Shown: positions 46,075-58,594, counted from the first letter of the stretch. The stretch: 64,000 nt of DNA from Lotus japonicus (GCF_012489685.1 NC_080042.1:36957158-37021157), one strand, 5' to 3'. The notes: generated from the letters alone by a model not told the origin. Numbers and translations are program-made.

Positions 46075-47276
46075 TTACTCTGGACAAAAGTCCATGTTCA
46101 GGTTTTCAAGAATAAATAAAAACCTATCTTCTGCTAAGGGCTTAGTGAAAATATCTGCCCACTGATGGTCAGTATCAATATACTCTAATGATAGAGTGCC
46201 CTTCTGAACATGATCACGAATATAATGATACTTTACCTCTATATGCTTTGCTCTTGAGTGTAGAATGGGGTTCTTGTTGAGTGAGATAGCAGCTGTGTTG
46301 TCACACTAAATAGGAACCTTCTTCAGAGACAAACCAGAGTCCTCCAGATGATTCTTCATCCATATGGTTTGTGTACAGCATGTGGCAGCTGAGACATACT
46401 CTGCTTCAGCAGTTGATAGAGCAATTGTGTTCTGTCTCTTGCTTGACCAAGTGACAAGATTTGCTCCAAGAAAATGGCAGCTTCCATAGGTGCTTTTTCT
46501 TTCCACTCTGTCTCCAGCAAAGTCAGCATCACAAAAACCTGAAAGTGTATACTCTGATGTTTTTCTATACATCAAGCCAAGGTTAGTGGTTCCTTTCAGA
46601 TATTTCAGGATCCTCTAGGATCTGATTGGAATCTAGCACAGAGATGCACACTAAATAATATATCAGGCCTGGAGGCAGTTAAGTAAAGAAGAGAGCCTAT
46701 CATTCCACGATAGAGCTTCTGACAAACCTTAGAGGAAACTTCCTGTTTCTCAAGAATACATGTAGGATGCATTGGAGTCTTAGAGATGTTGCAATCACTC
46801 ATGCTGAACTTCTTCAGAAGTTCCAAGGTGTACTTCTTCTGATGGATATAAGTAACTCCTGGTCGTTGATCTATTTGAATTCCCAGGAAGTATTTGAGTT
46901 CTCCCATCATGCTCATTTCGAATTCAGCCTGCATCAACTTAGAAAATTCCTTGCACAAGGAGGGATTAGCAGAACCAAAAATGATGTCATCAACATAAAT
47001 CTGAACTATAAGAATATCATTCTTATAGGTTCTGCAGAAAAGAGTATTGTCACCTTTACCCCTTACAAACTCATTCTGTAGAAGAAAGGAGCTGAGCCTT
47101 TCGTACCACGCTCTGGGAGCTTGTTTCAGTCCATAGAGTGACTTCTTGAGCTTGTAGACATGATCTGGATATTTGTCATCTTCAAAGCCAGTAGGTTGCT
47201 TGACATACACTTCTTCAGAAATTTAGCCATTGAGGAAGGCACTCTTGACATCCATCTGATGGAGAATGATGTTGTG
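46075..47276 (-). pseudogene. pol: S2 pol, RT C-terminal part and RNase H
   Basis: RT with YVDDIIFGS around 47000 and RNase H motifs DADFAGD and STAEAEY. Breaks are a TAA near 47223, a small deletion and frameshift near 46612, and a TAG in place of Tyr near 46308. The right end at 47276 is the Cassandra array 1 insertion, and the frame resumes at 48599. Confidence 0.88.
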
Positions 47277-48598
47277 TGTGACGCCCGGGGCCGACGAGGG
47301 CGGGGAGTGATCGCTGGTGCAGTGAGGCACGGACAAGGAGCGGCTCCTAGCAGGCTTCTAGGCGGAGGGTCACAGGAATGAACCGATCTCACACCCAAAC
47401 AAGAGGTATTCCGAGACTGTGTAGGGATGGACTATACAGTTGAGGAGGGCATAAAAGATTTGATTGGTACTACTCATGACAACAAGTTGCAACTTCTTTT
47501 CGGGAGCCCAGCTGATAAGAACTCCATGGTTAAGTGTGCTTGCCTTGGAGCAATATCGTGATGGGTGACCTCCTGGGAAGTTTTCCCAGGAAGTGCGCGA
47601 GTGAGGACAAAGCGCACTGAAAAGACTCGTGTTGTTACCGTGAGGCCAGTCGTCAGATCGGGATGTTACAAGTGGTATCAGAGCCAACCTCTCCCAGTAC
47701 GGTGTGGTTCGAGGACGAACCAAGCGGAAGCTTGTGGGCCTGTCACGCCCGGGGCCGACGAGGGCGGGGAGTGATCGCCGGTGCAGTGAGGCACGGACAA
47801 GGAGCGGCTCCTGGCAGGCTTCTAGGCGGAGGGTCACAAGAATGAACCGATCTCACACCCGAACAAGAGGTATTCCGAGACTGTGTAGGGATGGACTATA
47901 CAGTTGAGGAGGGCATAAAAGATTTGATTGGTACTACTCATGACAACAAGTTGCAACTTATTTTCGGGAGCCCCACTGATAAGAACTCCATGGTTAAGTG
48001 TGCTTGCCTTGGAGCAATATCGTGATGGGTGACCTCCTGGGAAGTTTTCCCGGGAAGTGCGCGAGTGAGGACAAAGCGCACTAAAAAGACTCGTGTTGTT
48101 ACCGTGAGGCCAGTCGTCAGATCGGGATGTTACAAGTGGTATCAGAGCCAACCTCTCCCAGTACAGTGTGGTTCGAGGACGAACCAAGCGGAAGCTTGTG
48201 GGCCTGTGACGCCCGGGGCCGACGAGGGCGGGGAGTGATCGCCGGTGCAGTGAGGCACGGACAAGGAGCGGCTCCTGGCAGGCTTCTAGGCGGAGGGTCA
48301 CAGGAATGAACCGATCTCACACCCGAACAAGAGGTATTCCGAGACTGTGTAGGGATGGAGTATACAGTTGAGGAGGGCATAAAAGATTTGATTGGTACTA
48401 CTCATGACAACAAGTTGCAACTTCTTTTCGGGAGCCCAACTGATAAGAACTCCATGGTTAAGTGTGCTTGCCTTGGAGCAATATCGTGATGGGTGACCTC
48501 CTGGGAAGTTTTCCCGGGAAGTGCGCGAGTGAGGACAAAGCGCACTGAAAAGACTCGTGTTGTTACCGTGAGGCCAGTCGTCAGATCGGGATGTTACA
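47277..48598 (+). mobile_element. Cassandra TRIM array 1: three LTRs, two internals, TSD TTGTG
   Basis: LTRs lie at 47277-47670, 47741-48134 and 48205-48598, each 394 bp, starting TGTGACGCC (or TGTCACGCC) and ending GATGTTACA. Internals of 70 bp lie at 47671-47740 and 48135-48204. Each internal starts AGTGGTATCAGAGCC (primer-binding site) and ends in a purine-rich GCGGAAGCTTGTGGGCC. Flanking TTGTG lies at 47272-47276 and 48599-48603. No protein is encoded. The 5S-like region in each LTR identifies Cassandra. All three LTRs are of the long subtype. Confidence 0.93.
47518..47581 (+). promoter_or_regulatory. 5S rRNA-derived Pol III promoter in Cassandra LTR
   Basis: Contains AGAACTCC, then GTTAAGTGTGCTTG (5S A-box region), then GATGGGTGACCTCCTGGGAA (5S C-box region) in the order and approximate spacing of plant 5S rRNA. 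The intermediate segment is altered. In the same array it recurs at 47982-48045 and 48446-48509, and it is present in every full-length LTR of the other arrays. It is the hallmark of Cassandra. It is not a functional 5S gene because the 5' third of 5S rRNA is missing. Confidence 0.9.
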
Positions 48599-49490
48599 TT
48601 GTGATTTACTTAGAAGGAGATCAGTAGCCTTATAGCTTCAAGCCTTGTTACAGGAGCAAAGGTCTCAGTGTAATCAATTCCCTCTTGTTGACTGTAGCCT
48701 TGAGCCACCAGTCTTGCCTTGTTTCTTGTTACTTTTCCTTTTTCATTCAGCTTGTTTCTGAATACCCACTTGGTTCCTATGACATGGAAACCTTTGGGTT
48801 TAGGCATTAAGGTCCATACATCATTCTTGATGAACTGATCTAGCTCTTCTTGCATTTCCAGAATCCAGCCTTTTTCTTCAAGAGCTTCATCAAGTGATTT
48901 GGGCTCAATGAGAGAAACAAGTCCCTTCAGCCTCAGAAAAGTCTCTTCTGAAGGTTTGAGCATTGACCTGGTTCTGACGGGAGCATCTTTGTTGCCAATA
49001 ATCAGTTCTTCTGGATGAGAGACAGCTATTCTTTTCTTCTTCTGAAGCTGATCAGAAGTTGTTGGAGCAGCTTCAGATGCTTCTGCCTCTAGAGTAACCT
49101 CCTCTGAGCTGTTCTTTGGTTGATTTTCTTCCGAACAATCAATGCTTAAATCTGCAAATCTTTCAAACAGCTTTGACTTTTCTGAGCCAAGCTTATCATC
49201 AAATCTAATTTGAATAGACTCCTCAACAGTTTGATGAATAATATTATAAATTCTTAAACCTTTAGATCTTTCAGAATAACCAAGAAAATGGCATTTTAAA
49301 GCTTTAGAATCGAATTTACCCAATTGCTCCTTAGTATTGAGCATGTAGCAAGTACTTCCGAATGGATGGAAGTAAGAGATGTCAGGTTGTCTTCCTGTGC
49401 ATAGCTCATAAGGAGTCTTCTCCAGAATAGGTCTGATGGAAATTCTGTTCTGGATATAGCAAGCAGTGTCGATTGCTTCTGCCCATAAGT
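48599..49490 (-). pseudogene. pol: S2 pol, integrase C-terminal part and RT N-terminal part
   Basis: Starts after array 2 with the integrase tail ([13 protein letters not shown]), passes the acidic linker and ends in the RT N-terminal block ([21 protein letters not shown]). It is cut at 48599 by array 1. The frame is open throughout this piece, so the two Cassandra insertions, not point mutations, are what break it here. Confidence 0.9.
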
Positions 49491-52341
49491 TGTGACATCC
49501 CGATCTGACGACTGGCCTCACGGTAACAACACGAGTCTTTTCAGTGCGCTTTGTCCTCACTCGCGCACTTCCCGGGAAAACTTCCCATGAGGTCACCCAT
49601 CATGATATTGCTCCAAGGCAAGCACACTTAACCATGGAGTTCTTATCAGTTGGGCTCCCGAAAAGAAGTTGCAACTTGTTGTCATGAGTAGTACCAATCA
49701 AATCTTTTATGCCCTCCTCAACTGTATAGTCCATCCCCACACAGTCTCGGAATACCTCTTGTTCGGGTGTGGTGCGTCCCTCCACATAGAAGGCGATCAA
49801 TCCTCGTCCTTCTCAGCTCAGGGCGTCACAGGCCCACCAGCTTCCGCTTGGTTCGTCCTCGAACCACACCGTACTGGGAGAGGTCGGCTCTGATACCACT
49901 TCTAACATCCCGATCTGACGACTGGCCTCACGGTAACAACACGAGTCTTTTCAGTGCACTTTGTCCTCACTCGCGCACTTCCCGAGAAAACTTCCCAGGA
50001 GGTCACCCATCACGATATTGCTCCAAGGCAAGCACACTTAACCATGGAGTTCTTATCAGTTGGGCTCCCGAAAAGAAGTTGCAACTTGTTGTTATGGGTA
50101 GTACAATCAAATCATATATGCCTTCCTCAACTGTATAGTCCATCCCTACACAGTCTCGGAATACCTCTTGTTCGGGTGTGGTGCGTCCCTCCACATAGAA
50201 GGCGATCAATCCTCGTCCTTCTCAGCTCAGGGCGCCACAGGCCCACCAACTTCCGCTTGGTTCGTCCTCGAACCACACCGTACTGGGAGAGGTCGGCTCT
50301 GATACCACTTGTAACATCCCGATCTGACGACTGGCCTCACGGTAACAACACGAGTCTTTTCATTGCGCTTTGTCCTCACTCGCGCACTTCCCGGGAAAAC
50401 TTCCAAGGAGGTCACCCATCACGATATTGCTCCAAGGCAAGCAAACTTAACCATGGAGTTCTTATCAATTGGGCTCCCGAAAAGAAGTTGCAACTTGTTG
50501 TCATGAGTAGTACCAATCAAATCTTTTATGCCCTCCTCAACTGTATAGTCCATCCCCACACAATCTCGGAATACCTCTTGTTCGGGTGTGGTGCGTCCCT
50601 CCACATAGAAGGCGATCACTCCCCGCCCTCGTCAGCCCCGGGTGTCACAGGCCCACCAGCTTCCGCTTGGTTCATGCTCGAACCACACCGTACTGGGAGA
50701 GGTTGGCTCTGATACCACTTGTAACATCCCGATCTGACGACTGGCCTCACGGTAACAAAACGAGTCTTTTCAGCGCGCTTTGTCCTCACTCGCGCGCTTC
50801 CCGGGAAAACTTCCTAGGAGGTCACCCATCATAATATTGCTCCAAGGCTAGCACACTTAACCATGGAGTTCTTATCAGTTGGGCTCCCGAAAAGAATTTG
50901 CAACTTGTTGTTATGGGTAGTACATTCAAATCATATATGCCTTCCTCAACTGTATAGTCCATCCCTACACAGTCTCGGAATACCTCTTGTTCGGGTGTGG
51001 TGCGTCCCTCCACATAGAAGGCGATCAATCCTCGTCCTTCTCAGCTCATGGCGTCACAGGCCCACCAACTTCCGCTTGGTTCGTCCTCGAACCACACCGT
51101 ACTGGGAGAGGTCGGCTCTGATACCACTTGTAACATCCCGATCTGACGACTGGCCTCACGGTAACAACACGAGTCTTTTCAGTGCGCTTTGTCTTCACTC
51201 GCGCACTTCCCGGGAAAACTTCCCAGGAGGTCACCCATCACGATATTGCTCCAAGGCAAGCACACTTAACCATGGAGTTCTTATCAGTTGGGCTCCCGAA
51301 AAGAAGTTGCAACTTGTTGTCATGAGTAGTACCAATCAAATCTTTTATGCCCTCCTCAATTGTATAGTCCATCCCCACACAGTCTCGGAATACCTCTTGT
51401 TCGGGTGTGGTGCGTCCCTCCACATAGAAGGCGATCAATCCTCGTCCTTCTCAGCTCAGGGCGTCACAGGCCCACCAGCTTCCGCTTGGTTCGTCCTCGA
51501 ACCACACCGTACTGGGAGAGGTCGGCTCTGATACCACTTGTAACATCCCGATCTGACGACTGGCCTCACGGTAACAACACGAGTCTTTTTCGTGCGCTTT
51601 GTCCTCACTCGCGCACTTCCCGAGAAAACTTCCCAGTAGGTCACCCATCACGATATTGCTCCAAGGCAAGCACACTTAACCATGGAGTTCTTATCAGTTG
51701 GGCTCCCGAAAAGAAGTTGCAACTTGTTGTCATGAGTAGTACCAATCAAATCTTTTATGCCCTCCTCAACTGTATAGTCCATCCCCACACAGTCTCGGAA
51801 TACCTCTTGTTCGGGTGTGAGATCGGCTCATTCCTGTGACCCTCCACCTAGAAGCCTGCCAGGAGCCGCTCCTTGTCCGTGCCTCACTGCACCGGCGATC
51901 ACTCCCCGCCCTCGTCAGCCCCGGGTGTCACAGGCCCACCAGCTTCCGCTTGGTTCATGCTCGAACCACACCGTACTGGGAGAGGTTGGCTCTGATACCA
52001 CTTGTAACATCCTGATCTGACGACTGGCCTCACGGTAACAACACGAGTCTTTTCAGCGCGCTTTGTCCTCACTCGCGCGCTTCCCGGGAAAACTTCCCAG
52101 GAGGTCACCCATCATAATATTGCTCCAAGGCTAGCACACTTAACCATGGAGTTCTTATGAGTTGAGCTCCCGAAAAGAAGTTGCAACTTGTTGTTATGGT
52201 TAGTACAATCAAATCATATATGTCTTCCCCAACTGTATAGTCCATCCCTACACAGTCTCGGAATACCTCTTGTTCGGGTGTGGTGCGTCCCTCCACATAG
52301 AAGGCGATCAATCCTCGTCCTTCTCAGCTCAGGGCGTCACA
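49491..52341 (-). mobile_element. Cassandra TRIM array 2: seven LTRs, six internals, TSD TAAGT
   Basis: LTRs: 49491-49830, 49901-50239, 50310-50649, 50720-51058, 51129-51468, 51539-51932 and 52003-52341. The lengths are 340, 339, 340, 339, 340, 394 and 339 bp. The six spacers are all exactly 70 bp and carry the primer-binding site GGTATCAGAGCC on the minus strand. Flanking TAAGT lies at 49486-49490 and 52342-52346. The LTRs alternate between two sequence subtypes, recognised by TTTTATGCC versus CATATATG. The sixth is the 394-bp long form. The third ends like the long form but has the short middle, so it looks recombinant. Confidence 0.93.
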
Positions 52342-53392
52342 TAAGTGCTTTGCCATACTTGATTCTTGCATCATGGTGCGAGCCATCTCCTGAAGAGTTC
52401 TGTTCTTTCTTTCAACAACTCCATTTTGTTGGGGAGTGCGAGGACAGGAGAAGTTGTGAGAGATTCCTTGTGAGTTGAACAATTCTTCAAAAGCTTTGTT
52501 CTCAAATTCTCCACCATGATCACTTCTAACAGTGATCACTGAAGTTTGGAACTCCTTCTGAACTTGAGTGATGAAGTTGGTAAACATAGTGTGTGTTTCA
52601 TCTTTGTGCCTTAGGAACTTTACCCATGTCCACCTGCTGTAGTCATCTACAGTGACTAACCCATATTTCTTTCCTCCAATGGATTCAGTTTTCACTGGTC
52701 CAAAGAGATCAATGTGAAGTAGCTCAAGGGGTCTTGTTGTAGATACCACATTCTTTGCTTTAAAGGGTTTCTTGGTGAATTTTCCCTTCTGACAAGCTTC
52801 ACACAGAGCCTCTGATGAATACTTCAGACGAGGAAATCCTCTGACGAGATTTAGCTTGCTAAGTTGTGAGATTTTCCTGAGGCTGGCATGCCCTAGGCGT
52901 CAGTGCCAGATCCATTGCTCATCATTAACTGACATGAGACACTTGACCTTCTGAGACAGCAGTTCAGAAGATTTGATTTTGTAAATATCATTTCTTCTCT
53001 TCCCAGAAAACAGAACAGATCCATCTGTTTGACTGACAGCTTTGCAGCCGGTTTGATTGAAGAATACATCGTAACCTTTGTCAGCAATTTGGCTTATAGA
53101 GAGCAAGTTATGAAATAATCCTTCCACCAGAAGTACATCATTGATAACTGGATTTCCAATGATTTTTCCCTTCTGGTTTCCTCCAAAGCCAACGTCTCCT
53201 CCTGACTTAAGCGGTACAAGCTTTTGGAATATAGACTTTATGCCCGTCATCTGTCGCGAGCATCCACTGTCCAGGTACCATGACAGGTGTCTTAACTGAG
53301 CTGCATAAGATGTCTGCAACAGGAATACTTTTTGTCTTAGGTACCCATATCTTGGGTCCTTTCTAGTTAGTTTTCCCAGAAGTTCTTGGAAC
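52342..53392 (-). pseudogene. pol: S2 pol, protease and integrase core
   Basis: Protease motif WYLDSG is near 53270-53285. The GAG-pre-integrase zinc region has a stop at 52900 (a TGA in the HRRLGH-type motif). The integrase core has HIDLFGP, RSDHGGE and VERKNR. It is bounded by array 3 on the right and array 2 on the left. The gag C-terminus overlaps the protease in another frame here, as in S1. Confidence 0.88.
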
Positions 53393-56300
53393 TGTAACAT
53401 CCTGACTTGACGACTGGCCTCACGGTAACAACACGAGTCTTTTCAGTTCGCTTTGTCCTCACTCGCGCACTTCCCGGGAAAACTTCCCAGGAGGTCACCC
53501 ATCACGATATTGCTCCAAGGTAAGCACACTTAACCATGGAGTTCTTATCAGTTGGGCTCCCGAAAAGAAGTTGCAACTTGTTGTTATGGGTAGTACAATC
53601 AAATCATATATGCCTTCCTCAACTGTATAGTCCATCCCTACACAGTCTCGGAATACCTCTTGTTCGGGTGTGGTGCGTCCCTCCACATAGAAGGCGATCA
53701 ATCCTCGTCCTTCTCAGCTCAGGGCGTCACGGGCCCACCAACTTCCGCTTGGTTCGTCCTCGAACCACACCGTACTGGGAGAGGTCGGCTCTGATACCAC
53801 TTGTAACATCCCGATCTGACGACTGGCCTCACGGTAACAACACGAGTCTTTTCAGTGCGCTTTGTCCTCACTCGCGCATTTCCCGGGAAAACTTCCCAGG
53901 AGGTCACCCATCACGATATTGCTCCAAGGCAAGCACACTTAACCATGGAGTTCTTATCAGTTGGGCACCCGAAAAAAAGTTGCAACTTGTTGTCATGAGC
54001 AGTACCAATCAAATCTTTTATGCCCTCCTCAACTGTGTAGTCCATCCCCACACAGTGTCGGAATACCTCTTGTTCGGGTGTGAGATCGGCTCATTCCTGT
54101 GACCCTCCACCTAGAAGCCTGCCAGGAGCCGCTCCTTGTTCGTGCCTCACTGCACCGGCGATCACTCCCCGCCCTCGTCAGCCCCGGGTGTCACAGGCCC
54201 ACCAGCTTCCGCTTGGTTCATCCTCGAACCACACCGTACTGGGGGAGATTGGCTCTGATACCACTTATAACATCCCGATCTGACGACTGGCCTCACGGTA
54301 ACAACACGAGTCTTTTCAGCGCGCTTTGTCCTCACTCGCGCGCTTCCCGGGAAAACTTCCCAGGAGGTCACCCATCATAAATTGCTCCAAGGCTAGCACA
54401 CTTAACCATGGAGTTCTTATGAGTTGGGCTCCCGAAAAGAAGTTGCAACTTGTTGTTATGGGTAGTACAATCAAATCATATATGTCTTCCTCAACTGTAT
54501 AGTCCATCCCTACACAGTCTCGGAATACCTCTTGTTCGGGTGTGGTGCGTCCCTCCACATAGAAGGCGATCAATCCTCGTCCTTCTCAGCTCAGGGCGTC
54601 ACAGGCCCACCAACTTCCGCTTGGTTCGTCCTCGAACCACACCGTAATGGGAGAGGTCGGCTCTGATACCAATTGTAACATCCTGACTTGACGACTGGCC
54701 TCACGGTAACAACACGAGTCTTTTCAGTTCGCTTTGTCCTCACTCGCGCACTTCCCGGGAAAACTTCCCAGGAGGTCACCCATCACGATATTGCTCCAAG
54801 GTAAGCACACTTAACCATGGAGTTCTTATCAGTTGGGCTCCCGAAAAGAAGTTGCAACTTTTTCTAATGGGTAGTACAATCAAATCATATATGCCTTCCT
54901 CAACTGTATAGTCCATCCCTACACAGTCTCGGAATACCTCTTGTTCGGGTGTGGTGTGTCCCTCCACATAGAAGGCGATCAATCCTCGTCCTTCTCAACT
55001 CAGGACGTCACAGGCCCAACAACTTCCGCTTGGTTCGTCCTCGAACCACACCGTACTGGGAGAGGTCTGCTCTGATACCACTGGTAACATCCCGATCTGA
55101 CGACTGGCCTCACGGTAACAACACGAGTCTTTTCAGTGCGCTTTGTCCTCACTCGCGCACTTCCCGGGAAAACTTCCCAGGAGGTCACCCATCACGATAT
55201 TGCTCCAAGGCAAGCACACTTAACCATGGAGTTCTTATCAGTTGGGCTCCCGAAAAGAAGTTGCAACTTGTTGTCATGAGTAGTACCAATCAAATCTTTT
55301 ATGCCCTCCTCAACTGTATAGTCCATCCCCACATAGTCTCGGAATACCTCTTGTTCGGGTGTGAGATCGGCTCATTCCTGTGACCCTCCACCTAGAAGCC
55401 TGCCAGGATCCGCTCCTTGTCCGTGCCTCACTGCACCGGCGATCACTCCCCGCCCTCGTCAGCCCTGGGTGTCACAGGCCCACCAGCTTCCTCTTGGTTC
55501 ATCCTCGAACCACACCGTACTGGGAGAGGTTGGCTCTGATACCACTTGTAACATCCCGATCTGACGACTGGCCTCACGGTAACAACAGGAGTCTTTTCAG
55601 CGCGCTTTGTCCTCACTCGCGCGCTTCCCGGGAAAACTTCCCAGGAGGTCACCCATCATAATATTGCTCCAAGGCTAGCACACTTAACCATGGAGTTCTT
55701 ATGAGTTGGGCTCCCGAAAAGAAGTTGCAACTTGTTGTTATGGGTAGTACAATCAAATCATATATGTCTTCTCGTGCAGTGAGTTGAGAAGGACGAGGAA
55801 GACATATATGATTTGATTGTACTACCCATAACAACAAGTTGCAACTTCTTTTCGGGAGCCCAACTCATAAGAACTCCATGGTTAAGTGTACTAGCCTTGG
55901 AGCAATATTATGATGGGTGACCTCCTGGGAAGTTTTCCCGGGAAGCGCGCGAGTGAGGACAAAGCGCACTGAAAAGACTCGTGTTGTTACCGTGAGGCCA
56001 GTCGTCAGATCGGGATGTTATAAGTGGTATCAGAGCCAACCTCTCCCAGTACGGTGTGGTTCGAGGATGAACCAAGCGGAAGCTGGTGGTCCTGTGACGC
56101 CCTGAGCTGAGAAGGACGAGGATTGATCGCCTTCTATGTGGAGGGACGCACCACACCCGAACAAGAGGTATTCCGAGACTGTGTAGGGATGGACTATATA
56201 GTTGAGGTAGGCATATATGATTTGATTGTACTACCCATAACAACAAGTTGCAACTTCTTTTCGGGAGCCCAACTGATAAGAACTCCATGGTTAAGTGTGC

Positions 56301-56839
56301 TTACCTTGGAGCAATATCGTGATGGGTGACCTCCTGGGAAGTTTTCCCGGGAAATGCGCGAGTGAGGACAAAGCGAACTGAAAAGACTCGTGTTGTTACC
56401 GTGAGGCCAGTCGTCAAGTCAGGATGTTACAATTGGTATCAGAGCCGACCTCTCCCAGTACGGTGTGGTTCGAGGACGAACCAAGCGGAAGTTGGTGGGC
56501 CTGTGACGCCCTGAGCTGAGAAGGACGAGGATTGATCGCCTTCTATGTGGAGGGACGCACCACACCCGAACAAGAGGTATCCGAGACTGTGTAGGGATGG
56601 ACTATACAGTTGAGGAAGACATATATGATTTGATTGTACTACCCATAACAACAAGTTGCAACTTCTTTTCTGGAGCCCAACTCATAAGAATTCCATGGTT
56701 AAGTGTGCTAGCCTTGGAGCAATATTATGATGGGTGACCTCCTGGGAAGTTTTCCCGGGAAGCGCGCGAGTGAGGACAAAGCGCGCTGAAAAGACTCGTG
56801 TTGTTACCGTGAGGCCAGTCGTCAGATCGGGATGTTACA
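53393..56839. mobile_element. Cassandra TRIM array 3: nine LTRs with internal inversion, TSD GGAAC
   Basis: Minus-oriented LTRs: 53393-53731, 53802-54195, 54266-54603, 54674-55012, 55083-55476 and a truncated one from 55547 to about 55773. Plus-oriented LTRs: a truncated one from about 55798 to 56022, then 56093-56431 and 56502-56839. Complete spacers are 70 bp. Flanking GGAAC lies at 53388-53392 and 56840-56844. The left half is a three-LTR higher-order repeat (a-b-c, a-b-c) with a period of 1,281 bp; the first and fourth LTRs share the variant CCTGACTTGACG. The second and fifth LTRs are the 394-bp form. Around 55774-55797 a short unique spacer separates the inverted halves. Confidence 0.9.
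55547..56022. repeat. Head-to-head palindrome in Cassandra array 3
   Basis: Two LTR pieces of about 226 bp face each other in opposite orientation around a spacer of roughly 25 bp, with the arms meeting at ATATGTCTTC and GAAGACATAT. The whole could form a long hairpin. Outward from the centre the inverted homology continues into further LTR units. Confidence 0.85.
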
Positions 56840-58548
56840 GGAACTTTGGGTGCAACAGGAGGATAATACATAGGAACCTGATTATAATATTTAGACATGT
56901 CAAGTTTAAACTTTCCCTTTGGTTTCACCACCTTTGGTGTAACCTTTTCTGGAATGACAGTGCCAGCGGGAGCGAAATGCTTATGCAATGGTTCGCGTTT
57001 GGGCTCAGATAACTCATCTCTCATGGATTGAGAGTAGCCAAGGCCACTGTTCCCATTTCTGCTTATGCCATAGATCATTGAAGTCATAAGACTTCTGTCT
57101 ATGCCCTTGGCTAAGAACCTCTGAAACGCTTTTTCATATAATGTCTCATGCTTAACGTCAGATGATGCAAGTTGATCTTCTAGCATGGCATTTTTAGCAC
57201 GAAGAACAGAGTTGTTATTTTTAAGAGAATAATTCTCTTATGTGAGTTCAGAGACTGACTTCTCAAGAACTTCCGATGAGCTGGTTTTAACAGCGTACTT
57301 TCTCTTAAGCTCTTTATGTTTACTTACTAGGACATCATGTTTCTTCATTATTTCAGATAAAGCAGTTCTTAGCTCAGATGGAGAAAAATTAGAAAATACC
57401 TCATCGTCATTCTCAGAGTCTGAGTCATCTTCTGAAGCTTCAGCACCTCTGCTGGTGGTAGCCATCAGAGCCTCCACAGCTTCATCTTCTTCTGACTCAG
57501 CTTCATCAGAATCAGTTGCATCAAAGGTTATGAGAGCTTTTTTCTTGAAGACTTTTCTTGGTCTCTTGTCCTTCTTTAGCTTGGGACAATCACTCTTGTA
57601 GTGCCCAGATTCCTTGCACTTGAAGCAAGTGACTTCCTTTCCAGATGATTTCTTCTGACCAGATGAAGATTCATATTTTCCTGAGCTCTTCTTTGGTCCT
57701 TTGCCTTTCCTATGTCTGTTCTTCCAGAGTTTGCTTAATCTCTTTGTGAAAAGAGATAGCTCTTCATCACCAGACGCATCTGCTAGCTCTTCAGAGGAAT
57801 CTTCCTCTTCTGCCTGATAGGCTTTTGCTTTGTCAGACTTTGACTTAAGAGCAATAGATTTGTCTTTCTTTTGGGGCTTGTCCTCTTTGAGTTCAATCTC
57901 ATGGCTTCTGAGATGACTCACGAGTTCTTCTAACTTCAACGAGTTCAGATTCCTGGAGAGTTTCAGTGCAGTGACAAAGGCCCTCCACTCCTTAGGCAAA
58001 CTTCTGATGATCTTCTTGACATGATCACCAGTAGAATAGCCCTTGTTTAGCACTCTGATTCGAGCAATCAGAGTTTGGAACCATGAGTACATCTCCTCAA
58101 TGGTTTCACCATATTCCATCTTAAACTGCTCATATTTTTGTATGAGAGCAAGAGCCTTGGTTTCCTTGACCTCTTCATTTCCTTCATGCGTCATGACCAA
58201 GGAGTCAAAGATGGATTTTGCTGTTTCTTTGTCAGAGATCTTCTCATACTCAATATATGATATTGAGCTGAATAGCATAGACTTCGCCTTGTGATGATCC
58301 TTGAAACGCTTCTTCTGAGCGTCAGTCATTTCAGAACGAGGGATCTTCACTCCTGAAGCATCTACTGGATCAGTGTAGCCTTCAATGACCATATCCCAGA
58401 GATCTGGGTCAGTGCCAAGGAAATAACATTCTATTCTATCTTTCGAGTACTCAAACTTTTCACCATCAAAGATTGGTGCTCTAAGTTGATTGTTGTTGTT
58501 GTTGTCAGCGGAAGTATTGGCTTGTGCCATCGTTTGTTTTTCACACAA
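56840..58548 (-). pseudogene. gag: S2 gag
   Basis: Open for 436 aa from 58548; the more likely start is the ATG at 58530 (MAQANTSAD). The UBN2-type region covers about residues 80-225. An acidic and Ser-rich linker follows, then the CCHC knuckle CFKCKESGHYKSDC (308-321). A TAA at 57238 interrupts it and the same frame resumes to 56845, where array 3 was inserted. It shows what S1 has lost: about 62 N-terminal residues. It would package element RNA if intact. Confidence 0.9.
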
Positions 58549-58594
58549 GGTTCTGGATCATTGAACACTGTTAGCTGTTTAAATCAGAACCGGA

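Noticed and set aside
47518..47581. 5S rRNA gene
   Set aside because: Only the internal promoter part of 5S rRNA is present, with changes in the middle, and it lies inside an LTR.
47660..56839. Many short Cys- and Arg-rich open frames recurring every 410-460 bp
   Set aside because: They are accidental frames in Cassandra LTRs, which encode no protein. Their conservation follows from the array.
47277..56839. Regular direct repeats resembling a CRISPR array or a satellite
   Set aside because: Repeat length (339-394 bp), constant 70-bp primer-binding-site spacers, TG...CA ends and TSDs identify Cassandra LTR concatemers.
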